64,000 nucleotides of DNA from Kosakonia sp. BYX6 (GCF_038449125.1 NZ_CP151800.1:468406-532405); one strand, 5' to 3'. Counted from the first letter of the stretch, positions 32,468-47,010 are shown. Notes: generated by a model from the letters alone, not told the origin. Translations and numbers: made by a program.

Positions 32468-33844
32468 CTAAAGGAAGAAGGGACTGGGCTGGAATAGACG
32501 CTCAACGTCAGTGATATATTTTTTATCAGTCAAAAACATAATCACATGATCGCCCTGCTCAATGCGCAAATTATCATTGGCGATCATCACGTCATTACCA
32601 CGCACTACGGCACCAATAATCGTACCAGGCGGAAGTTTAATGTCATCAATAACGCGACCGACAACCCGTGATGTCGTTTCATCACCATGTGCAACTGCTT
32701 CGATTGCTTCCGCTACCCCGCGGCGCAATGAAGAGACGCCAACTATATCCGCTTTTCGCACGTGGCTGAGCAATGCGGAAATAGTCGCTTGCTGCGGAGA
32801 GATCGCTATGTCGATCACGCTTCCCTGCACCAGATCGACATAAGCCCGTCGCTGGATGAGCACCATCACCTTTTTTGCGCCCATACGCTTGGCCAGCATC
32901 GCCGACATAATATTGGCTTCATCATCGTTGGTGACGGCAATAAACAGATCCACCTGATCAATATGCTCTTCGGCCAGCAGTTCTTGATCCGACGCATCAC
33001 CATAAAAAACGATGGTATTTTGTAGTTTTTCAGCCAGCTCAGCCGCGCGCTGTTGATCGCGTTCGATCAGCTTCACGCTGTAATCCTTTTCCAACTGCTG
33101 CGCCAGCCCGGCGCCAATATTCCCGCCGCCAACCAGCATGATGCGTTTATAGGGCTTTTCCAGCCTCTGCAATTCACTCATAACAGCACGAATGTGCTGC
33201 GATGCCGCGATAAAAAACACTTCATCACCGGCTTCAACTATCGTTGAACCCTGCGGACGGATAGGACGATCGTGGCGGAAAATCGCCGCCACGCGAGTAT
33301 CAATGTGCGGCATATGTTCGCGCATAGTCGAAAGCGCGTTACCGACAAGTGGGCCACCATAATACGCTTTCACCACAGCCAGGCTCACTTTGCCTTCCGC
33401 AAAATTCACCACTTGCAACGCGCCCGGATATTCAATCAGGCGATAAATACTGTCGATGACCAACTGTTCCGGCGCGATCAGATGATCGATAGGCACCGCT
33501 TCGGAGTGGAATAACTTATCCGCGTCACGCACATAATCCGGTGAACGAATACGAGCAATGCGGTTTGGTGTGTTGAACAGTGAATAGGCAACCTGACAGG
33601 CAACCATATTGGTTTCGTCTGAGCTGGTGACCGCGACCAGCATGTCCGCATCATCGGCGCCAGCTTCACGCAACACTCGCGGATGCGATCCATGCCCTTG
33701 TACGACGCGCAGATCAAATTTGTCCTGCAAAATACGCAGACGATCGCCATTGGTATCGACAACGGTAATATCGTTATTCTCTCCGACCAGGTTTTCCGCC
33801 AGCGTGCCGCCGACCTGCCCTGCACCCAGAATAATTATTTTCAT
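32468..33844 (-). CDS. trkA: Trk potassium uptake NAD-binding regulatory protein TrkA
   Basis: A 458-residue cytoplasmic gating protein of TrkG/TrkH channels with two RCK (KTN) units. Each has a Rossmann motif: GAGQVGG near the N-terminus and GGGNIGAG near residue 240. Ends in PFFL. Together with kefB the window carries both uptake control and efflux of K+. It follows rsmB by 22 bases on the same strand, as in E. coli. Confidence 0.96.
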   Translation of the reverse strand: MKIIILGAGQVGGTLAENLVGENNDITVVDTNGDRLRILQDKFDLRVVQGHGSHPRVLREAGADDADMLVAVTSSDETNMVACQVAYSLFNTPNRIARIRSPDYVRDADKLFHSEAVPIDHLIAPEQLVIDSIYRLIEYPGALQVVNFAEGKVSLAVVKAYYGGPLVGNALSTMREHMPHIDTRVAAIFRHDRPIRPQGSTIVEAGDEVFFIAASQHIRAVMSELQRLEKPYKRIMLVGGGNIGAGLAQQLEKDYSVKLIERDQQRAAELAEKLQNTIVFYGDASDQELLAEEHIDQVDLFIAVTNDDEANIMSAMLAKRMGAKKVMVLIQRRAYVDLVQGSVIDIAISPQQATISALLSHVRKADIVGVSSLRRGVAEAIEAVAHGDETTSRVVGRVIDDIKLPPGTIIGAVVRGNDVMIANDNLRIEQGDHVIMFLTDKKYITDVERLFQPSPFFL

Positions 33845-33866
33845 CTGCTGTGACCCGTTGCCTTTA

Positions 33867-35156
33867 TCACTGTTTGATTATCTTAGCGTAAAAGAAGCCA
33901 TCACCTTCCTCCGCGCCTGGCAGATTCTGCAGCCCGGGTTGATCCAGCGTACCGGTGACACTCAGTTGCGCGTCAGGCGTGCGTTCGAGGAAAGCGGCAA
34001 CCTGCTGGCTGTTCTCCTCAGGCAGGATCGAACACGTTGCGTATACCAGCGTACCGCCGGTTTTCAAATGCGGCCAGATAGCGTCGAGAATTTCCGATTG
34101 CAGCTGTGCCAGTTCAGGAATGTCGCGATCGCGGCGCAGCCATTTAATGTCAGGGTGACGACGAATAACGCCCGTTGCAGAGCAAGGGGCATCCAGTAGG
34201 ATGCGATCGAATTGCTCATTTTCACACCACTGCGCGGGAAAACGTCCATCGCCTTGTTTCACCTGAGCTTTCATTCCCAAACGCTTCAGGTTGTCGTAAA
34301 CACGCGATAAACGTTGTTCATCAATATCGACTGCCAATACGCTGGCTTCCGGGGCAGCTTCCAGGATATGTGTTGTCTTCCCGCCTGGTGCAGCGCAGAG
34401 ATCGAGAACACGTTCGCCGTTTTGCGGTGCAAGGTATGTAATACAACCTTGGGCAGAAGCATCCTGGACGGTAACCCATCCTTCGGCAAAACCGGGAAGC
34501 GACGTTACCGGTGCGGCATTGGCCAGGCGCACAGCATCAGGGTAATTCGCATGTACAAATCCTTGCTGACCTGTTTCCTCCAGCAGCGCCAGCCAGCCGT
34601 CCCGCGTATGGTGCTGACGATTGACGCGCAACCACATTGGCGGTCGTTGATTGCTGGCATCAATAATTTGCTGCCACTGTTGTGGGTACGCTTTCTGCAA
34701 ACGCTTGATCAACCATGACGGGAAGAGATATTGGCTGTCACTTTTTGCGAATTCAGCGAGTAACTCTTCCTGCTGACGTTGAAACTGTCGCAGCACGCCA
34801 TTGATTAAACCCTTAAGCTGTGGGCGCTTAATGACTACCGCGCCCTCCACGGTTTCTGCCAGTGCCGCATGTGGCGGGATACGCGTATGCAGAAGTTGGT
34901 AAAACCCAACCATAATCAAATAGTGCACAGTGCGTTGTTTGCCCGTCATCGGCCGAGACATCAATTTATTGATGAGCCAGTCAAGCTGAGGCAGCACGCG
35001 CAGCACGCCAAAGCACAGCTCCTGGAGCAGTGCTTTGTCTTTGTCGGAAACTTTTTGTTGTAACGGCGGAAGAATGTTGCTGAGCGATTGCCCCTGTTCA
35101 ATGACCTGTTCAACCGCCTGCGCAGCCATGCTGCGTAAATTCATTTGTTTTTTCAT
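33867..35156 (-). CDS. rsmB: 16S rRNA m5C967 methyltransferase RsmB
   Basis: A 429-residue enzyme: NusB-like N-terminal domain (about 1-140) and a SAM-dependent Rossmann domain. SAM motif [11 protein letters not shown], the motif IV cysteine in DAPCSATG and the catalytic cysteine in [11 protein letters not shown] are present. The start at 35156 ([17 protein letters not shown]) is preferred over 35162 by alignment with E. coli. Confidence 0.96.
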   Translation of the reverse strand: MKKQMNLRSMAAQAVEQVIEQGQSLSNILPPLQQKVSDKDKALLQELCFGVLRVLPQLDWLINKLMSRPMTGKQRTVHYLIMVGFYQLLHTRIPPHAALAETVEGAVVIKRPQLKGLINGVLRQFQRQQEELLAEFAKSDSQYLFPSWLIKRLQKAYPQQWQQIIDASNQRPPMWLRVNRQHHTRDGWLALLEETGQQGFVHANYPDAVRLANAAPVTSLPGFAEGWVTVQDASAQGCITYLAPQNGERVLDLCAAPGGKTTHILEAAPEASVLAVDIDEQRLSRVYDNLKRLGMKAQVKQGDGRFPAQWCENEQFDRILLDAPCSATGVIRRHPDIKWLRRDRDIPELAQLQSEILDAIWPHLKTGGTLVYATCSILPEENSQQVAAFLERTPDAQLSVTGTLDQPGLQNLPGAEEGDGFFYAKIIKQ

Positions 35157-35164
35157 AGCCACAA

Positions 35165-35196
35165 AATAAAAATGCCCGGCAAAACCGGGCTAAAAA
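35165..35196 (-). terminator. Internal hairpin/terminator between fmt and rsmB
   Basis: On the minus strand AGCCCGG pairs with CCGGGCA around TTTTG and is followed by TTTTTATTTTG. It sits in the 46-base gap between fmt and rsmB, which otherwise look like one transcript, so it may lower rsmB-trkA expression relative to def-fmt. Confidence 0.75.
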
Positions 35197-35202
35197 TCAG
35201 TG

Positions 35203-36150
35203 TCAGGCCAGACGGTTGCCAGGGACAAACCATTCCCGCCGTGAATTTAATAGATCCTGCGCGCTCATCGCTTTTTTACCCGCAGGTTGCAGCGATTCAA
35301 GGTTCAGAATCCCATCGGCAGTAGCGACCTGAATCCCGGCTTTAGAAGCGTCAACGATCGTGCCGGGTTCAGCCTTTACAGACGTAGGAATGACGGAGGC
35401 TTGCCAGGCTTTCACCGGCTGATCATCAATCATAAACCAGCTCATTGGCCATGGGTTGAACGCGCGGATGCAGCGCTCAAGCTGGGCAGCGCTCAACGTC
35501 CAGTCCATGCGGGCTTCTTCTTTGCTGAGTTTTTCAGCATAGGTCACCAGTGCTTCGTCTTGTACGTGCGGTTGCGCGTTACCTTGCGCAAGCTGCTGCA
35601 GCGTCTCGATAAGCCCTTGCGGGCCGAGCTGTGCCAATTTGTCGTACAGCGTGGCGCTTGTATCTTCAGGCGTGATTGGGCAGGCGAGTTTGTACAGCAT
35701 ATCACCGGTATCCAGCCCTACATCCATTTGCATGATAGTGACGCCCGTTTCAGCGTCGCCGGCCCATAATGCGCGCTGAATAGGCGCCGCACCGCGCCAG
35801 CGTGGAAGTAATGAGCCATGTACATTGATGCAGCCAAGACGAGGCATGCTCAGCACAGCTTTTGGCAGAATCAGCCCGTAAGCGACAACGACCATGACAT
35901 CAGCATTGAGGTCGGTAACGATTTGCTGATTTTCCTGCGCGCGCAAAGATACAGGCTGGAATACAGGTAACCCTTTTTCTTCCGCCAGTACTTTCACCGG
36001 GCTTGGCATTAGTTTTTTACCGCGACCGGCAGGGCGATCAGGTTGGGTAAAAACCCCAACGATCTGATGCTCAGAAGACAACAGCGCGTCAAGATGACGC
36101 GCTGCGAAGTCAGGAGTGCCGGCGAAAATAATACGTAGAGATTCTGACAC
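35203..36150 (-). CDS. fmt: Methionyl-tRNA formyltransferase
   Basis: A 315-residue enzyme that formylates initiator Met-tRNA with 10-formyl-tetrahydrofolate. Catalytic motif [18 protein letters not shown] (Asn, His) and the Asp in VGLDTGDML are present; a C-terminal OB-fold domain binds tRNA. It follows def by 21 bases, pairing addition and removal of the formyl group. Confidence 0.97.
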   Translation of the reverse strand: MSESLRIIFAGTPDFAARHLDALLSSEHQIVGVFTQPDRPAGRGKKLMPSPVKVLAEEKGLPVFQPVSLRAQENQQIVTDLNADVMVVVAYGLILPKAVLSMPRLGCINVHGSLLPRWRGAAPIQRALWAGDAETGVTIMQMDVGLDTGDMLYKLACPITPEDTSATLYDKLAQLGPQGLIETLQQLAQGNAQPHVQDEALVTYAEKLSKEEARMDWTLSAAQLERCIRAFNPWPMSWFMIDDQPVKAWQASVIPTSVKAEPGTIVDASKAGIQVATADGILNLESLQPAGKKAMSAQDLLNSRREWFVPGNRLA

Positions 36151-36171
36151 GTTTATCCTTTTCTACCCGTC

Positions 36172-36681
36172 TTATGCACGGGCGTTCATACGATCCAGTT
36201 TTTCGACTTTCTGGCGGATACGCTGACGTTTCATCGGCGACAGGTAATCAATAAACAATTTGCCCACCAGATGATCCATTTCATGTTGGATACAAATCGC
36301 CAGCAGACCATCAGCTTCCAGTTCAAACGTTTTTCCATCACGATCCAGCGCGCGAATCTTAACTTTCTCAGCTCGTGGTACCAGTGCACGTTGCTCCGGA
36401 ATAGACAGACAGCCTTCTTCGATTCCCGTTTCTCCGCTTTTTTCTAGCAGCTCCGGGTTAATCAGCACCAACTGCTCATCGCGATTTTCGGAAACATCAA
36501 TAACGATAATGCGCTGATGAATATCAACTTGTGTTGCTGCGAGACCAATACCTTCTTCTGCGTACATAGTTTCAAACATATCATCGACGATACGTTGAAT
36601 ATCCGCATTCACTTCTTTTACCGGCTCGGCGACTTTGCGAAGGCGCTCGTCCGGAATATGTAACACATGCAAAACTGCCAT
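36172..36681 (-). CDS. def: Peptide deformylase
   Basis: A 169-residue metalloenzyme that removes formyl from nascent proteins. The three active-site motifs [17 protein letters not shown] and HEMDH are intact, supplying Cys and two His metal ligands and the catalytic Glu. First gene of the def-fmt-rsmB-trkA group, divergent from dprA. Confidence 0.97.
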   Translation of the reverse strand: MAVLHVLHIPDERLRKVAEPVKEVNADIQRIVDDMFETMYAEEGIGLAATQVDIHQRIIVIDVSENRDEQLVLINPELLEKSGETGIEEGCLSIPEQRALVPRAEKVKIRALDRDGKTFELEADGLLAICIQHEMDHLVGKLFIDYLSPMKRQRIRQKVEKLDRMNARA

Positions 36682-36811
36682 AAATATCCAGAGTCGTGTT
36701 CAGGAGTTGTAAAGAATATTACCTCTATTCTAGACAAATCCCCCTCCGATTGACAGCATCAGTGACCAATCGCAAGGATCGCCAGAGCGGCTTGTGGCAG
36801 GAGAAAAAAGG

Positions 36812-37936
36812 ATGATGTCCACGGAAATTTGGTTACGGCTGATACAGGTTGGTGACTTATGCGGAGACGAGTGGCTTAGCGCTGCGCAATGGCTGGAGAA
36901 AAATAGCGGTGTTACTGCCGCAGAGCTTCAACGTTTCGGGTTAACTGTTGCGCAAACCCGCCGCTTTTTCTCTTTGTCTGCGCGGGAGCTCGACCAGTGT
37001 CAGAGTTGGCTTACTGAGCCTCATCACCATTTGATCATCGCGAGTGATGAAGCATATCCCGCATCGCTGCGAGCTATCGTTGATTATCCCGGCGCGTTAT
37101 TTGTGAAAGGCGATCTTGCTGTATTAAAGACGCAGCAACTGGCCGTGGTAGGTAGCCGAGCACATTCCTGGTATGGCGAACGCTGGGGACGCATTTTTTG
37201 TGAGACGCTTGCCCGCGCGGGTTTAACCATTACCAGCGGGATGGCATTGGGGATTGATAGCATTGCTCATCGTGCGGCAACGCATGTGCGCGGAAAAAGT
37301 ATTGGTGTATTGGGTAATGGCTTATATAGCCTTTATCCGCGCAGGCATACGGCACTCGCCGCTCAATTACTGGATAATGGCGGTGCGCTTGTATCGGAGT
37401 TTCCATTGGCGGCTACACCAAAGCCGGGACACTTTCCGCGTCGTAACCGTATTATCAGCGGTCTTAGTCGTGGCGTGATGGTCGTAGAAGCTGCGTTGCG
37501 CAGCGGCTCGCTGGTAACAGCCCGACTCGCGCTTGAACAAGGTCGGGAAGTTTTTGCTTTACCCGGAGCCATCGGCAGCCCTGGGAGTGAAGGCCCCCAC
37601 TGGTTATTAAAACAAGGCGCAACGCCCGTGACCTGCGCTGAAGAAATTCTTGAAAATTTGCAATACGGGCTGAATTGGGTGCAAGAAACCCGCGAAAATG
37701 CAATTTATTCTCCAGAAGACGAAAAGGTGGCATTGCCATTTCCTGAGCTCCTGGCTAACGTAGGAGATGAGGTAACACCTGTTGACGTCGTCGCTGAACG
37801 TGCCGGCCAACCTGTGCCAGTCACAGCCGCTCAATTGCTTGAACTGGAGTTAGCAGGGTGGATCGCAGCTGTACCCGGCGGCTATGTCCGATTGAGGAGG
37901 GCAAGCCATGTTCGACGTACTAATGTACTTGTTTGA
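36812..37936 (+). CDS. dprA: DNA processing protein DprA (Smf)
   Basis: A 374-residue RecA-loading protein for incoming single-stranded DNA. SAM-like N-terminal domain, extended Rossmann fold with [13 protein letters not shown] and [14 protein letters not shown], and a C-terminal winged helix. The ATG at 36812 follows AGGAG by eight bases and gives E. coli length; an ATG three bases later is also possible. The 3' end overlaps smg by 29 bases. Confidence 0.93.
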   Translation: MMSTEIWLRLIQVGDLCGDEWLSAAQWLEKNSGVTAAELQRFGLTVAQTRRFFSLSARELDQCQSWLTEPHHHLIIASDEAYPASLRAIVDYPGALFVKGDLAVLKTQQLAVVGSRAHSWYGERWGRIFCETLARAGLTITSGMALGIDSIAHRAATHVRGKSIGVLGNGLYSLYPRRHTALAAQLLDNGGALVSEFPLAATPKPGHFPRRNRIISGLSRGVMVVEAALRSGSLVTARLALEQGREVFALPGAIGSPGSEGPHWLLKQGATPVTCAEEILENLQYGLNWVQETRENAIYSPEDEKVALPFPELLANVGDEVTPVDVVAERAGQPVPVTAAQLLELELAGWIAAVPGGYVRLRRASHVRRTNVLV

Positions 37937-38381
37937 GACTTACATCCATAACGAAGCTGAAATGCGTGTGGATCAGGACAAACTGGAACGGGATCTTACC
38001 GACGCCGGATTTGATCGTGAAGATATCTACAATGCACTTTTGTGGCTGGAAAAGCTGGCTGATTATCAGGAAGGCCTTGCCGAACCGATGCAGCTTGCTT
38101 CAGATCCGCTCTCATTGCGTATCTACACCGCTGAAGAGAGTGAACGGCTGGATGCCAGTTGCCGGGGATTCCTATTATTCCTTGAGCAGATTCAGGTGCT
38201 AAACCTCGAAACGCGAGAAATGGTGATTGAACGTGTGCTGGCGCTGGATACGGCAGAGTTTGAACTGGAAGACCTGAAATGGGTCATCCTGATGGTTCTC
38301 TTCAATATCCCGGGTTGCGAAAACGCCTACCAGCAAATGGAAGAATTACTCTTTGAAGTGAATGAAGGTATGCTGCACTAA
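37908..38381 (+). CDS. smg: Smg family protein (DUF494)
   Basis: A 157-residue acidic protein of unknown function, conserved next to dprA in gammaproteobacteria. The ATG at 37908 lies inside the dprA 3' end behind GAGGAGGG, so translation is probably coupled. Confidence 0.9.
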   Translation: MFDVLMYLFETYIHNEAEMRVDQDKLERDLTDAGFDREDIYNALLWLEKLADYQEGLAEPMQLASDPLSLRIYTAEESERLDASCRGFLLFLEQIQVLNLETREMVIERVLALDTAEFELEDLKWVILMVLFNIPGCENAYQQMEELLFEVNEGMLH

Positions 38382-38407
38382 TCATTTTTGTAGCTTCAAG
38401 AGTCGTT

Positions 38408-38965
38408 ATGGCCAAATCAGCGCTATTTGCGGTGCGCAACAACGAGCCCTGCCCGCAATGCGGGGCTGAACTTGTTATACGTTCCGGGAAACATGGTCCG
38501 TTTCTCGGATGTTCCCACTATCCGGAATGCGATTATGTCCGCCCCCTGAAAAGCCAAGCGGATGGACATATCGTCAAAGTTCTGGAAGGTCAGTTGTGCC
38601 CTCTTTGTGGTGCTGCGATGGTATTGCGGCAGGGGCGTTTTGGTATGTTTATCGGATGTAGCCAATATCCGGAATGTGAACATACCGAACTGATTGATAA
38701 GCCAGACGAAACCGCAATTACCTGTCCGCAATGCCAGAGCGGGCATTTGGTACAACGTCGTTCCCGATACGGTAAAACTTTCTATTCCTGCGATCGCTAT
38801 CCCGATTGCCAGTTCGTCATCAATTTCAAACCTGTGGCGGGTGAATGTGCAGTCTGCCATTACCCGTTGCTTATCGAAAAGAAAACCGCGCAGGGCGTTA
38901 AGCGCTTTTGTGCCAGTAAACAATGTGGAAAGCCGGTTACGGCGGAACAAACTCGTGAAGAATAA
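38408..38965 (+). CDS. yrdD: Topoisomerase-type zinc-finger protein YrdD
   Basis: A 185-residue protein made of repeated four-cysteine zinc fingers like those at the C-terminus of topoisomerase I: CPQCG...CSHYPEC, CPLCG...CSQYPEC, CPQCQ...CDRYPDC and a fourth degenerate CAVC...C pair. No catalytic domain is present. Probably nucleic-acid binding; function unknown. Its stop codon overlaps the start of tsaC. Confidence 0.9.
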   Translation: MAKSALFAVRNNEPCPQCGAELVIRSGKHGPFLGCSHYPECDYVRPLKSQADGHIVKVLEGQLCPLCGAAMVLRQGRFGMFIGCSQYPECEHTELIDKPDETAITCPQCQSGHLVQRRSRYGKTFYSCDRYPDCQFVINFKPVAGECAVCHYPLLIEKKTAQGVKRFCASKQCGKPVTAEQTREE

Positions 38966-39527
38966 CCTGCCAACAGATCCCATCGCTTCAATGGTGGAGA
39001 TCCTGAACAAAGAACACGTCATCGCTTATCCAACAGAAGCTGTCTTCGGTGTCGGCTGTGATCCTGACAGCGAAATTGCTGTGCATCGCCTCCTCGAACT
39101 GAAACAGCGGCCTGTGGATAAAGGCTTAATCCTTATTGCTGCAAATTATGAACAGCTAAAACCCTATATAGATGACAGCATGCTGGATGATGCGCAGCGT
39201 CAAGCCATCTTTGCGTGCTGGCCCGGCCCGGTAACATTTGTTTTTCCAGCTAAACCGAGTACGCCGCGCTGGTTAACAGGGCGTTTCGACTCTTTAGCTG
39301 TGCGCGTAACCGACCACCCGTTGGTGATTGAGCTGTGTGAAGCCTACGATAAGCCGCTGGTTTCGACGAGCGCTAACTTGTCTGGCTTGCCGCCCTGCAG
39401 AACCGCCCAGGAAGTAATCGAGCAATTTGGCCCGGGTTTCCCGGTGGTTGATGTCCCAACCGGTGGCCGGCAGAATCCTTCTGAAATCCGTGACGCCCTT
39501 ACCGGCGAACTTTTCCGTCAGGGGTAA
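38955..39527 (+). CDS. tsaC: Threonylcarbamoyl-AMP synthase TsaC
   Basis: A 190-residue YrdC-fold enzyme making threonylcarbamoyl-AMP from Thr, bicarbonate and ATP for the t6A37 modification of ANN-decoding tRNAs. The KxR/SxN-type substrate motif is seen in [12 protein letters not shown] and STSANLSG. The start is GTG at 38955 (reads [10 protein letters not shown] after the initiator), inside the last codons of yrdD; this gives exactly the E. coli length, and E. coli also uses GTG. Confidence 0.93.
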   Translation: MKNNLPTDPIASMVEILNKEHVIAYPTEAVFGVGCDPDSEIAVHRLLELKQRPVDKGLILIAANYEQLKPYIDDSMLDDAQRQAIFACWPGPVTFVFPAKPSTPRWLTGRFDSLAVRVTDHPLVIELCEAYDKPLVSTSANLSGLPPCRTAQEVIEQFGPGFPVVDVPTGGRQNPSEIRDALTGELFRQG

Positions 39528-39531
39528 TTGT

Positions 39532-40350
39532 ATGGAATCTTACGTCGTCTTTGGCAATCCCATTAGCCATAGCAAATCGCCGTTTATACACCAGCAATTC
39601 GCCAGCCAACTGAACATTGAGCACTCGTATGGACGTGTTCTTGCGCCTGTGGACGACTTTGTGAATACGCTGAATGCTTTTTTTAAGGCGGGTGGCAAAG
39701 GCGCGAATATTACCGTGCCGTTTAAAGAAGAGGCGTTTGCTCGTGCCGATGAGTTGACCGAGCGCGCGGCGCTGGCGGGGGCGGTAAACACCTTAAAACG
39801 TCTTGAAGATGGCCGCTTGCTCGGTGATAACACCGATGGAATTGGTTTGTTGAGCGATTTGCAACGGCTGGCATTCATCCGTCCGGGCATTCGTATCCTT
39901 TTGGTAGGGGCGGGCGGCGCAGCGCGCGGTGTTATTCTTCCTTTACTATCGCTGGATTGTGCGGTGACCATCACGAACCGTACATATTCTCGGGCGCAAG
40001 AGCTGGCAGAACTTTTTGCTCATACGGGGAGTATTGACGCTATTGCGATGGATGCGCTGAGTGGTCATGAGTTCGATCTGATTATCAATGCGACCTCTAG
40101 CGGTATTGGTGGCGATATCCCGGCATTACCGGAAAAAATTATTCACCCCGGTCTTTATTGCTACGACATGTTCTACCAAAAAGGTAAAACGCCATTTCTT
40201 GCCTGGTGCGAAAGTTTAGGCGCAAAGCAATGTGCAGACGGTTTAGGGATGCTGGTGGGGCAAGCGGCGCACGCGGTATTGCTGTGGCATGGCGTGCTGC
40301 CAGATGTCGAACCTGTCATCGCCATGCTGAAGCAGGAACTGGAGAAATGA
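39532..40350 (+). CDS. aroE: Shikimate dehydrogenase AroE
   Basis: A 272-residue NADP-dependent enzyme reducing 3-dehydroshikimate in aromatic amino acid synthesis. Substrate motif [11 protein letters not shown] with the catalytic Lys, GDNTDGIG with the catalytic Asp, and the NADP loop GAGGAAR are intact. ATG at 39532 is only four bases after tsaC. aroQ, another shikimate pathway gene, lies at 61851. Confidence 0.97.
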   Translation: MESYVVFGNPISHSKSPFIHQQFASQLNIEHSYGRVLAPVDDFVNTLNAFFKAGGKGANITVPFKEEAFARADELTERAALAGAVNTLKRLEDGRLLGDNTDGIGLLSDLQRLAFIRPGIRILLVGAGGAARGVILPLLSLDCAVTITNRTYSRAQELAELFAHTGSIDAIAMDALSGHEFDLIINATSSGIGGDIPALPEKIIHPGLYCYDMFYQKGKTPFLAWCESLGAKQCADGLGMLVGQAAHAVLLWHGVLPDVEPVIAMLKQELEK

Positions 40351-40604
40351 ACCAGGCCATCCAGTTTTCGGATCGTGAGGAATGGAATGCTTCAATGCAG
40401 GCGGTGTGTTTTCCTGCTCTGGTCAATGGCATGCAGGTCATTTGTGCCATTAAAGGCGACGTGCTGGCGCAACGCTACGGTGGCGAAACGCCAGAACAAT
40501 ATCTGGCGCTCTTTCGTGATTATCGCTGGGATCTGGAAGAAGAGGCGGAACAACTTATCCGCCAGCAAGCAGAAGACGCTCAAGGCGTGGTCTGGCTTTC
40601 TTGA
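40347..40604 (+). CDS. yrdB: YrdB family protein (DUF1488)
   Basis: An 85-residue acidic protein of unknown function, starting [14 protein letters not shown] and ending VVWLS. Its ATG overlaps the aroE stop (ATGA) and its 3' end overlaps convergent yrdA by 25 bases. Confidence 0.88.
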   Translation: MNQAIQFSDREEWNASMQAVCFPALVNGMQVICAIKGDVLAQRYGGETPEQYLALFRDYRWDLEEEAEQLIRQQAEDAQGVVWLS

Positions 40605-41134
40605 TTCAAATACTCATCTTTCCACTTAACATAGTTATTGGCTGAATACCTTAACCCTTCAATTTCCGCCTCCTTCAAGGGGCGGATCTGTTTTACCGGG
40701 CTGCCTAAATAAAGAAAACCGCTTTCCAACCTTTTATTTTGAGGCACCAGGCTGCCCGCGCCGATCATGACATCATCTTCAATAATGGCACCATCAAGTA
40801 ATATTGAACCCATCCCGACCAGCACGCGATTGCCAATAGTGCAGCCGTGTAGCATGACTTTATGTCCTACCGTCACATCCTCGCCAATAATCAGCGGATC
40901 GCCGTCGGGATTATAAGAAGACTGGTGAGTGACATGTAGAACGCTACCGTCCTGGATATTACTGCGTGCGCCTATCTCTACGTAATTCACATCGCCACGA
41001 ATCACGACCAGCGGCCAAATACCCACATCATCAGCAATTCTGACATCGCCAATCACCACGCTGGTTGTATCAACCATTACTCGCTGACCAAGTTTGGGAA
41101 GTAAATCCTTATAAGGGCGTAAAACGCTAGACAT
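40580..41134 (-). CDS. yrdA: Gamma-carbonic-anhydrase-family hexapeptide protein YrdA
   Basis: A 184-residue left-handed beta-helix protein with hexapeptide repeats (for example ARSNIQDGSVLHVTHQ, VTVGHKVMLHGCTIG). Metal-binding histidines in HVTH and GHKVMLHGC are consistent with the gamma-CA fold, although activity of the enterobacterial protein is not established. It is divergent from the rRNA operon and convergent on yrdB. Confidence 0.92.
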   Translation of the reverse strand: MSSVLRPYKDLLPKLGQRVMVDTTSVVIGDVRIADDVGIWPLVVIRGDVNYVEIGARSNIQDGSVLHVTHQSSYNPDGDPLIIGEDVTVGHKVMLHGCTIGNRVLVGMGSILLDGAIIEDDVMIGAGSLVPQNKRLESGFLYLGSPVKQIRPLKEAEIEGLRYSANNYVKWKDEYLNQESQTTP

Positions 41135-41287
41135 AAATACCTCATCGAAAACAGGGCGAGATAATGACTTTGATCATTCGATCCACCTTCTGCAAGTCTT
41201 TTACGTATCATTATTTGCGCAGATCGTACGGGATCGCAGCAAAAAGAATGAAAAAACAGCAGTCAGCAAAAAAGATCGCAAAAAGAC
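41135..41287 (+). promoter_or_regulatory. Upstream activating region of the rRNA operon
   Basis: The segment between yrdA and rRNA promoter P1 has no coding content. It is A/T-rich with phased A-tracts next to P1, as expected for Fis sites and an UP element. Individual Fis sites were not assigned. Confidence 0.55.
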
Positions 41288-41315
41288 TTGTGCTAAAAAT
41301 TGGGATCCCTATAAT
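41288..41315 (+). promoter_or_regulatory. rRNA promoter P1
   Basis: TTGTGC (41288-41293) and TATAAT (41310-41315) with the 16-base spacer typical of rrn P1 and a GCGCC discriminator. This layout gives strong growth-rate and ppGpp control. Confidence 0.9.
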
Positions 41316-41396
41316 GCGCCTCCGTTGACACGACAACGTGAATCACTTCACCAGATAGTCGCTTCGACGGAAGAGAAAAAATCCTGAAATTCAGGG

Positions 41397-41424
41397 TTGA
41401 CTCTGAAAGAGGAAAGCGTAATAT
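41397..41424 (+). promoter_or_regulatory. rRNA promoter P2
   Basis: TTGACT (41397-41402) and TAATAT (41419-41424), 16-base spacer, about 109 bases downstream of P1 as in other enterobacterial rrn operons. Confidence 0.88.
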
Positions 41425-41462
41425 ACGCCACCTCGCGACAGAGCGCCAGGGCGCGTCGCAAC

Positions 41463-41475
41463 TGCTCTTTAACAA
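41463..41475 (+). promoter_or_regulatory. boxA antitermination site, leader
   Basis: TGCTCTTTAACAA matches boxA, the RNA site for NusB-S10 in rRNA antitermination. A second boxA-like TGCTCTTTAAAAA is in the 16S-23S spacer at 43423-43435. Confidence 0.92.
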
Positions 41476-41480
41476 TTTAT

Positions 41481-41500
41481 CAGACAATCTGTGTGGGCAC
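41481..41500 (+). other. Left arm of the 16S precursor processing stem
   Basis: These 20 bases are perfectly complementary to 43171-43190 downstream of 16S. The pair forms the long stem cut by RNase III to release the 16S precursor. Confidence 0.9.
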
Positions 41501-41606
41501 TCAGGGGATATGGATTCTTGAACGTCGCAAGACGCTAAATGAATACCAAGTCTCACGGGTGAACACGTAATTCATTACGAAGTTTAATTCAGTGAGCATC
41601 AAACTT

Positions 41607-43148
<1,542 letters not shown>

Positions 43149-43170
43149 CCTGAAAGAACCTGCCCCTGCA

Positions 43171-43190
43171 GTGCCCACACAGATTGTCTG
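43171..43190 (+). other. Right arm of the 16S precursor processing stem
   Basis: GTGCCCACACAGATTGTCTG pairs over all 20 bases with 41481-41500, bracketing the 16S gene for RNase III cleavage. Confidence 0.9.
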
Positions 43191-43233
43191 ATGAAAAGCA
43201 GAAAGCAAGGCGTCTTGCGATTGAGACTTCAGT

Positions 43234-43309
43234 GTCCCCTTCGTCTAGAGGCCCAGGACACCGCCCTTTCACGGCGGTAACAGGGGTTCGAATCCCCTAG
43301 GGGACGCCA
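43234..43309 (+). tRNA. gltT-type tRNA-Glu: tRNA-Glu (TTC) in the 16S-23S spacer
   Basis: 76 bases from GTCCCCTTCGTC to the encoded GCCA end, with anticodon TTC at 43268-43270 flanked by the CCGCC/GGCGG anticodon stem and a GTTCGAATC T-loop. It is the only tRNA in this spacer. The exact E. coli-style symbol cannot be fixed because E. coli uses Ile and Ala tRNAs at this locus. Confidence 0.96.
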
Positions 43310-43349
43310 CGCGTTAACTGATGAGGTTGAACCTCGCAGGGGACGCCAC
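43299..43349 (+). repeat. 12-base direct repeat of the tRNA-Glu 3' end
   Basis: AGGGGACGCCAC occurs at the tRNA 3' end (43299-43310) and again at 43338-43349. Between them are 27 bases containing the palindrome GAGGTTGAACCTC (43323-43335). After the second copy the spacer continues TTGCTGGTTTG, which in E. coli follows the tRNA directly, so the 39-base unit looks like an insertion or tandem duplication. Confidence 0.85.
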
Positions 43350-43540
43350 TTGCTGGTTTGTGAGTGAAAGTCACCGGCCCTGATATTTCAAAACTGACTT
43401 GTAAAGTCACGTTTGAAATATCTGCTCTTTAAAAATCTGGATCAAGCTGAAAATTGAAACGCGGAACAGTGCGAACTGTTCCGTGAGTCTCTCAAATTTT
43501 CGCAACGTGATGATGCGTAAGAAACATCTTCGGGTTGTGA

Positions 43541-46446
<2,906 letters not shown>

Positions 46447-46546
46447 ACAACGCCGAAGATGTTTTGGTGTGAGAGAGAGAAGATTTTCAGCCTGATACAG
46501 ATAAAGCCGGGTGCGGAGGAGAAGTCTGCATGCGGTAAACAGAATT

Positions 46547-46666
46547 TGCCTGGCGGCACTAGCGCGGTGGTCCCACCTGACCCCATGCCGAACTCAGAAG
46601 TGAAACGCCGTAGCGCCGATGGTAGTGTGGGGTCTCCCCATGCGAGAGTAGGGAACTGCCAGGCAT
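46547..46666 (+). rRNA. rrf: 5S ribosomal RNA, first copy
   Basis: 120 bases from TGCCTGGCGGC to GCCAGGCAT. It differs from the second copy at one position: C at 46559 (base 13 of 5S, loop A) where the second copy has G. Confidence 0.96.
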
Positions 46667-46678
46667 CAAATTTAGTGT

Positions 46679-46754
46679 GCTGATATGGCTCAGTTGGTAG
46701 AGCGCACCCTTGGTAAGGGTGAGGTCCCCAGTTCGACTCTGGGTATCAGCACCA
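46679..46754 (+). tRNA. thrV: tRNA-Thr (GGT)
   Basis: 76 bases, GCTGATATGGCTC to the encoded ACCA end, acceptor GCTGATA/TATCAGC, anticodon GGT in the loop after CACCC. It lies between two 5S genes exactly as thrV does in E. coli rrnD. Confidence 0.96.
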
Positions 46755-46791
46755 GTTATAGCGGTTAAAGTTCGGCACTTAGAAAAGAATT

Positions 46792-46911
46792 TGCCTGGCG
46801 GCAGTAGCGCGGTGGTCCCACCTGACCCCATGCCGAACTCAGAAGTGAAACGCCGTAGCGCCGATGGTAGTGTGGGGTCTCCCCATGCGAGAGTAGGGAA
46901 CTGCCAGGCAT
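46792..46911 (+). rRNA. rrf: 5S ribosomal RNA, second copy
   Basis: 120 bases. The repeated block including short flanks (46543-46671 and 46788-46916) is identical except for one base, which fits duplication or gene conversion of 5S around tRNA-Thr. Confidence 0.96.
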
Positions 46912-46923
46912 CAAATAAAGCAG

Positions 46924-46951
46924 AAGGCCTTGTCGAAAGACGAGGCCTTTT
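46924..46951 (+). terminator. rRNA operon terminator
   Basis: AAGGCCTTGTC pairs with GAC(G)AGGCCTT around GAAA, followed by TTTG. It resembles the rrn T1 terminator. Confidence 0.92.
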
Positions 46952-47010
46952 GTCATTTCAGCGCATCATAAACTTTCCACTACGCAATAAATAAACCTCC
47001 CGCTACGCAA

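Noticed and set aside
36750-36778. TTGACA at 36750 as a dprA promoter
   Set aside because: The -35 is perfect but no acceptable -10 is seen at 16-18 bases.
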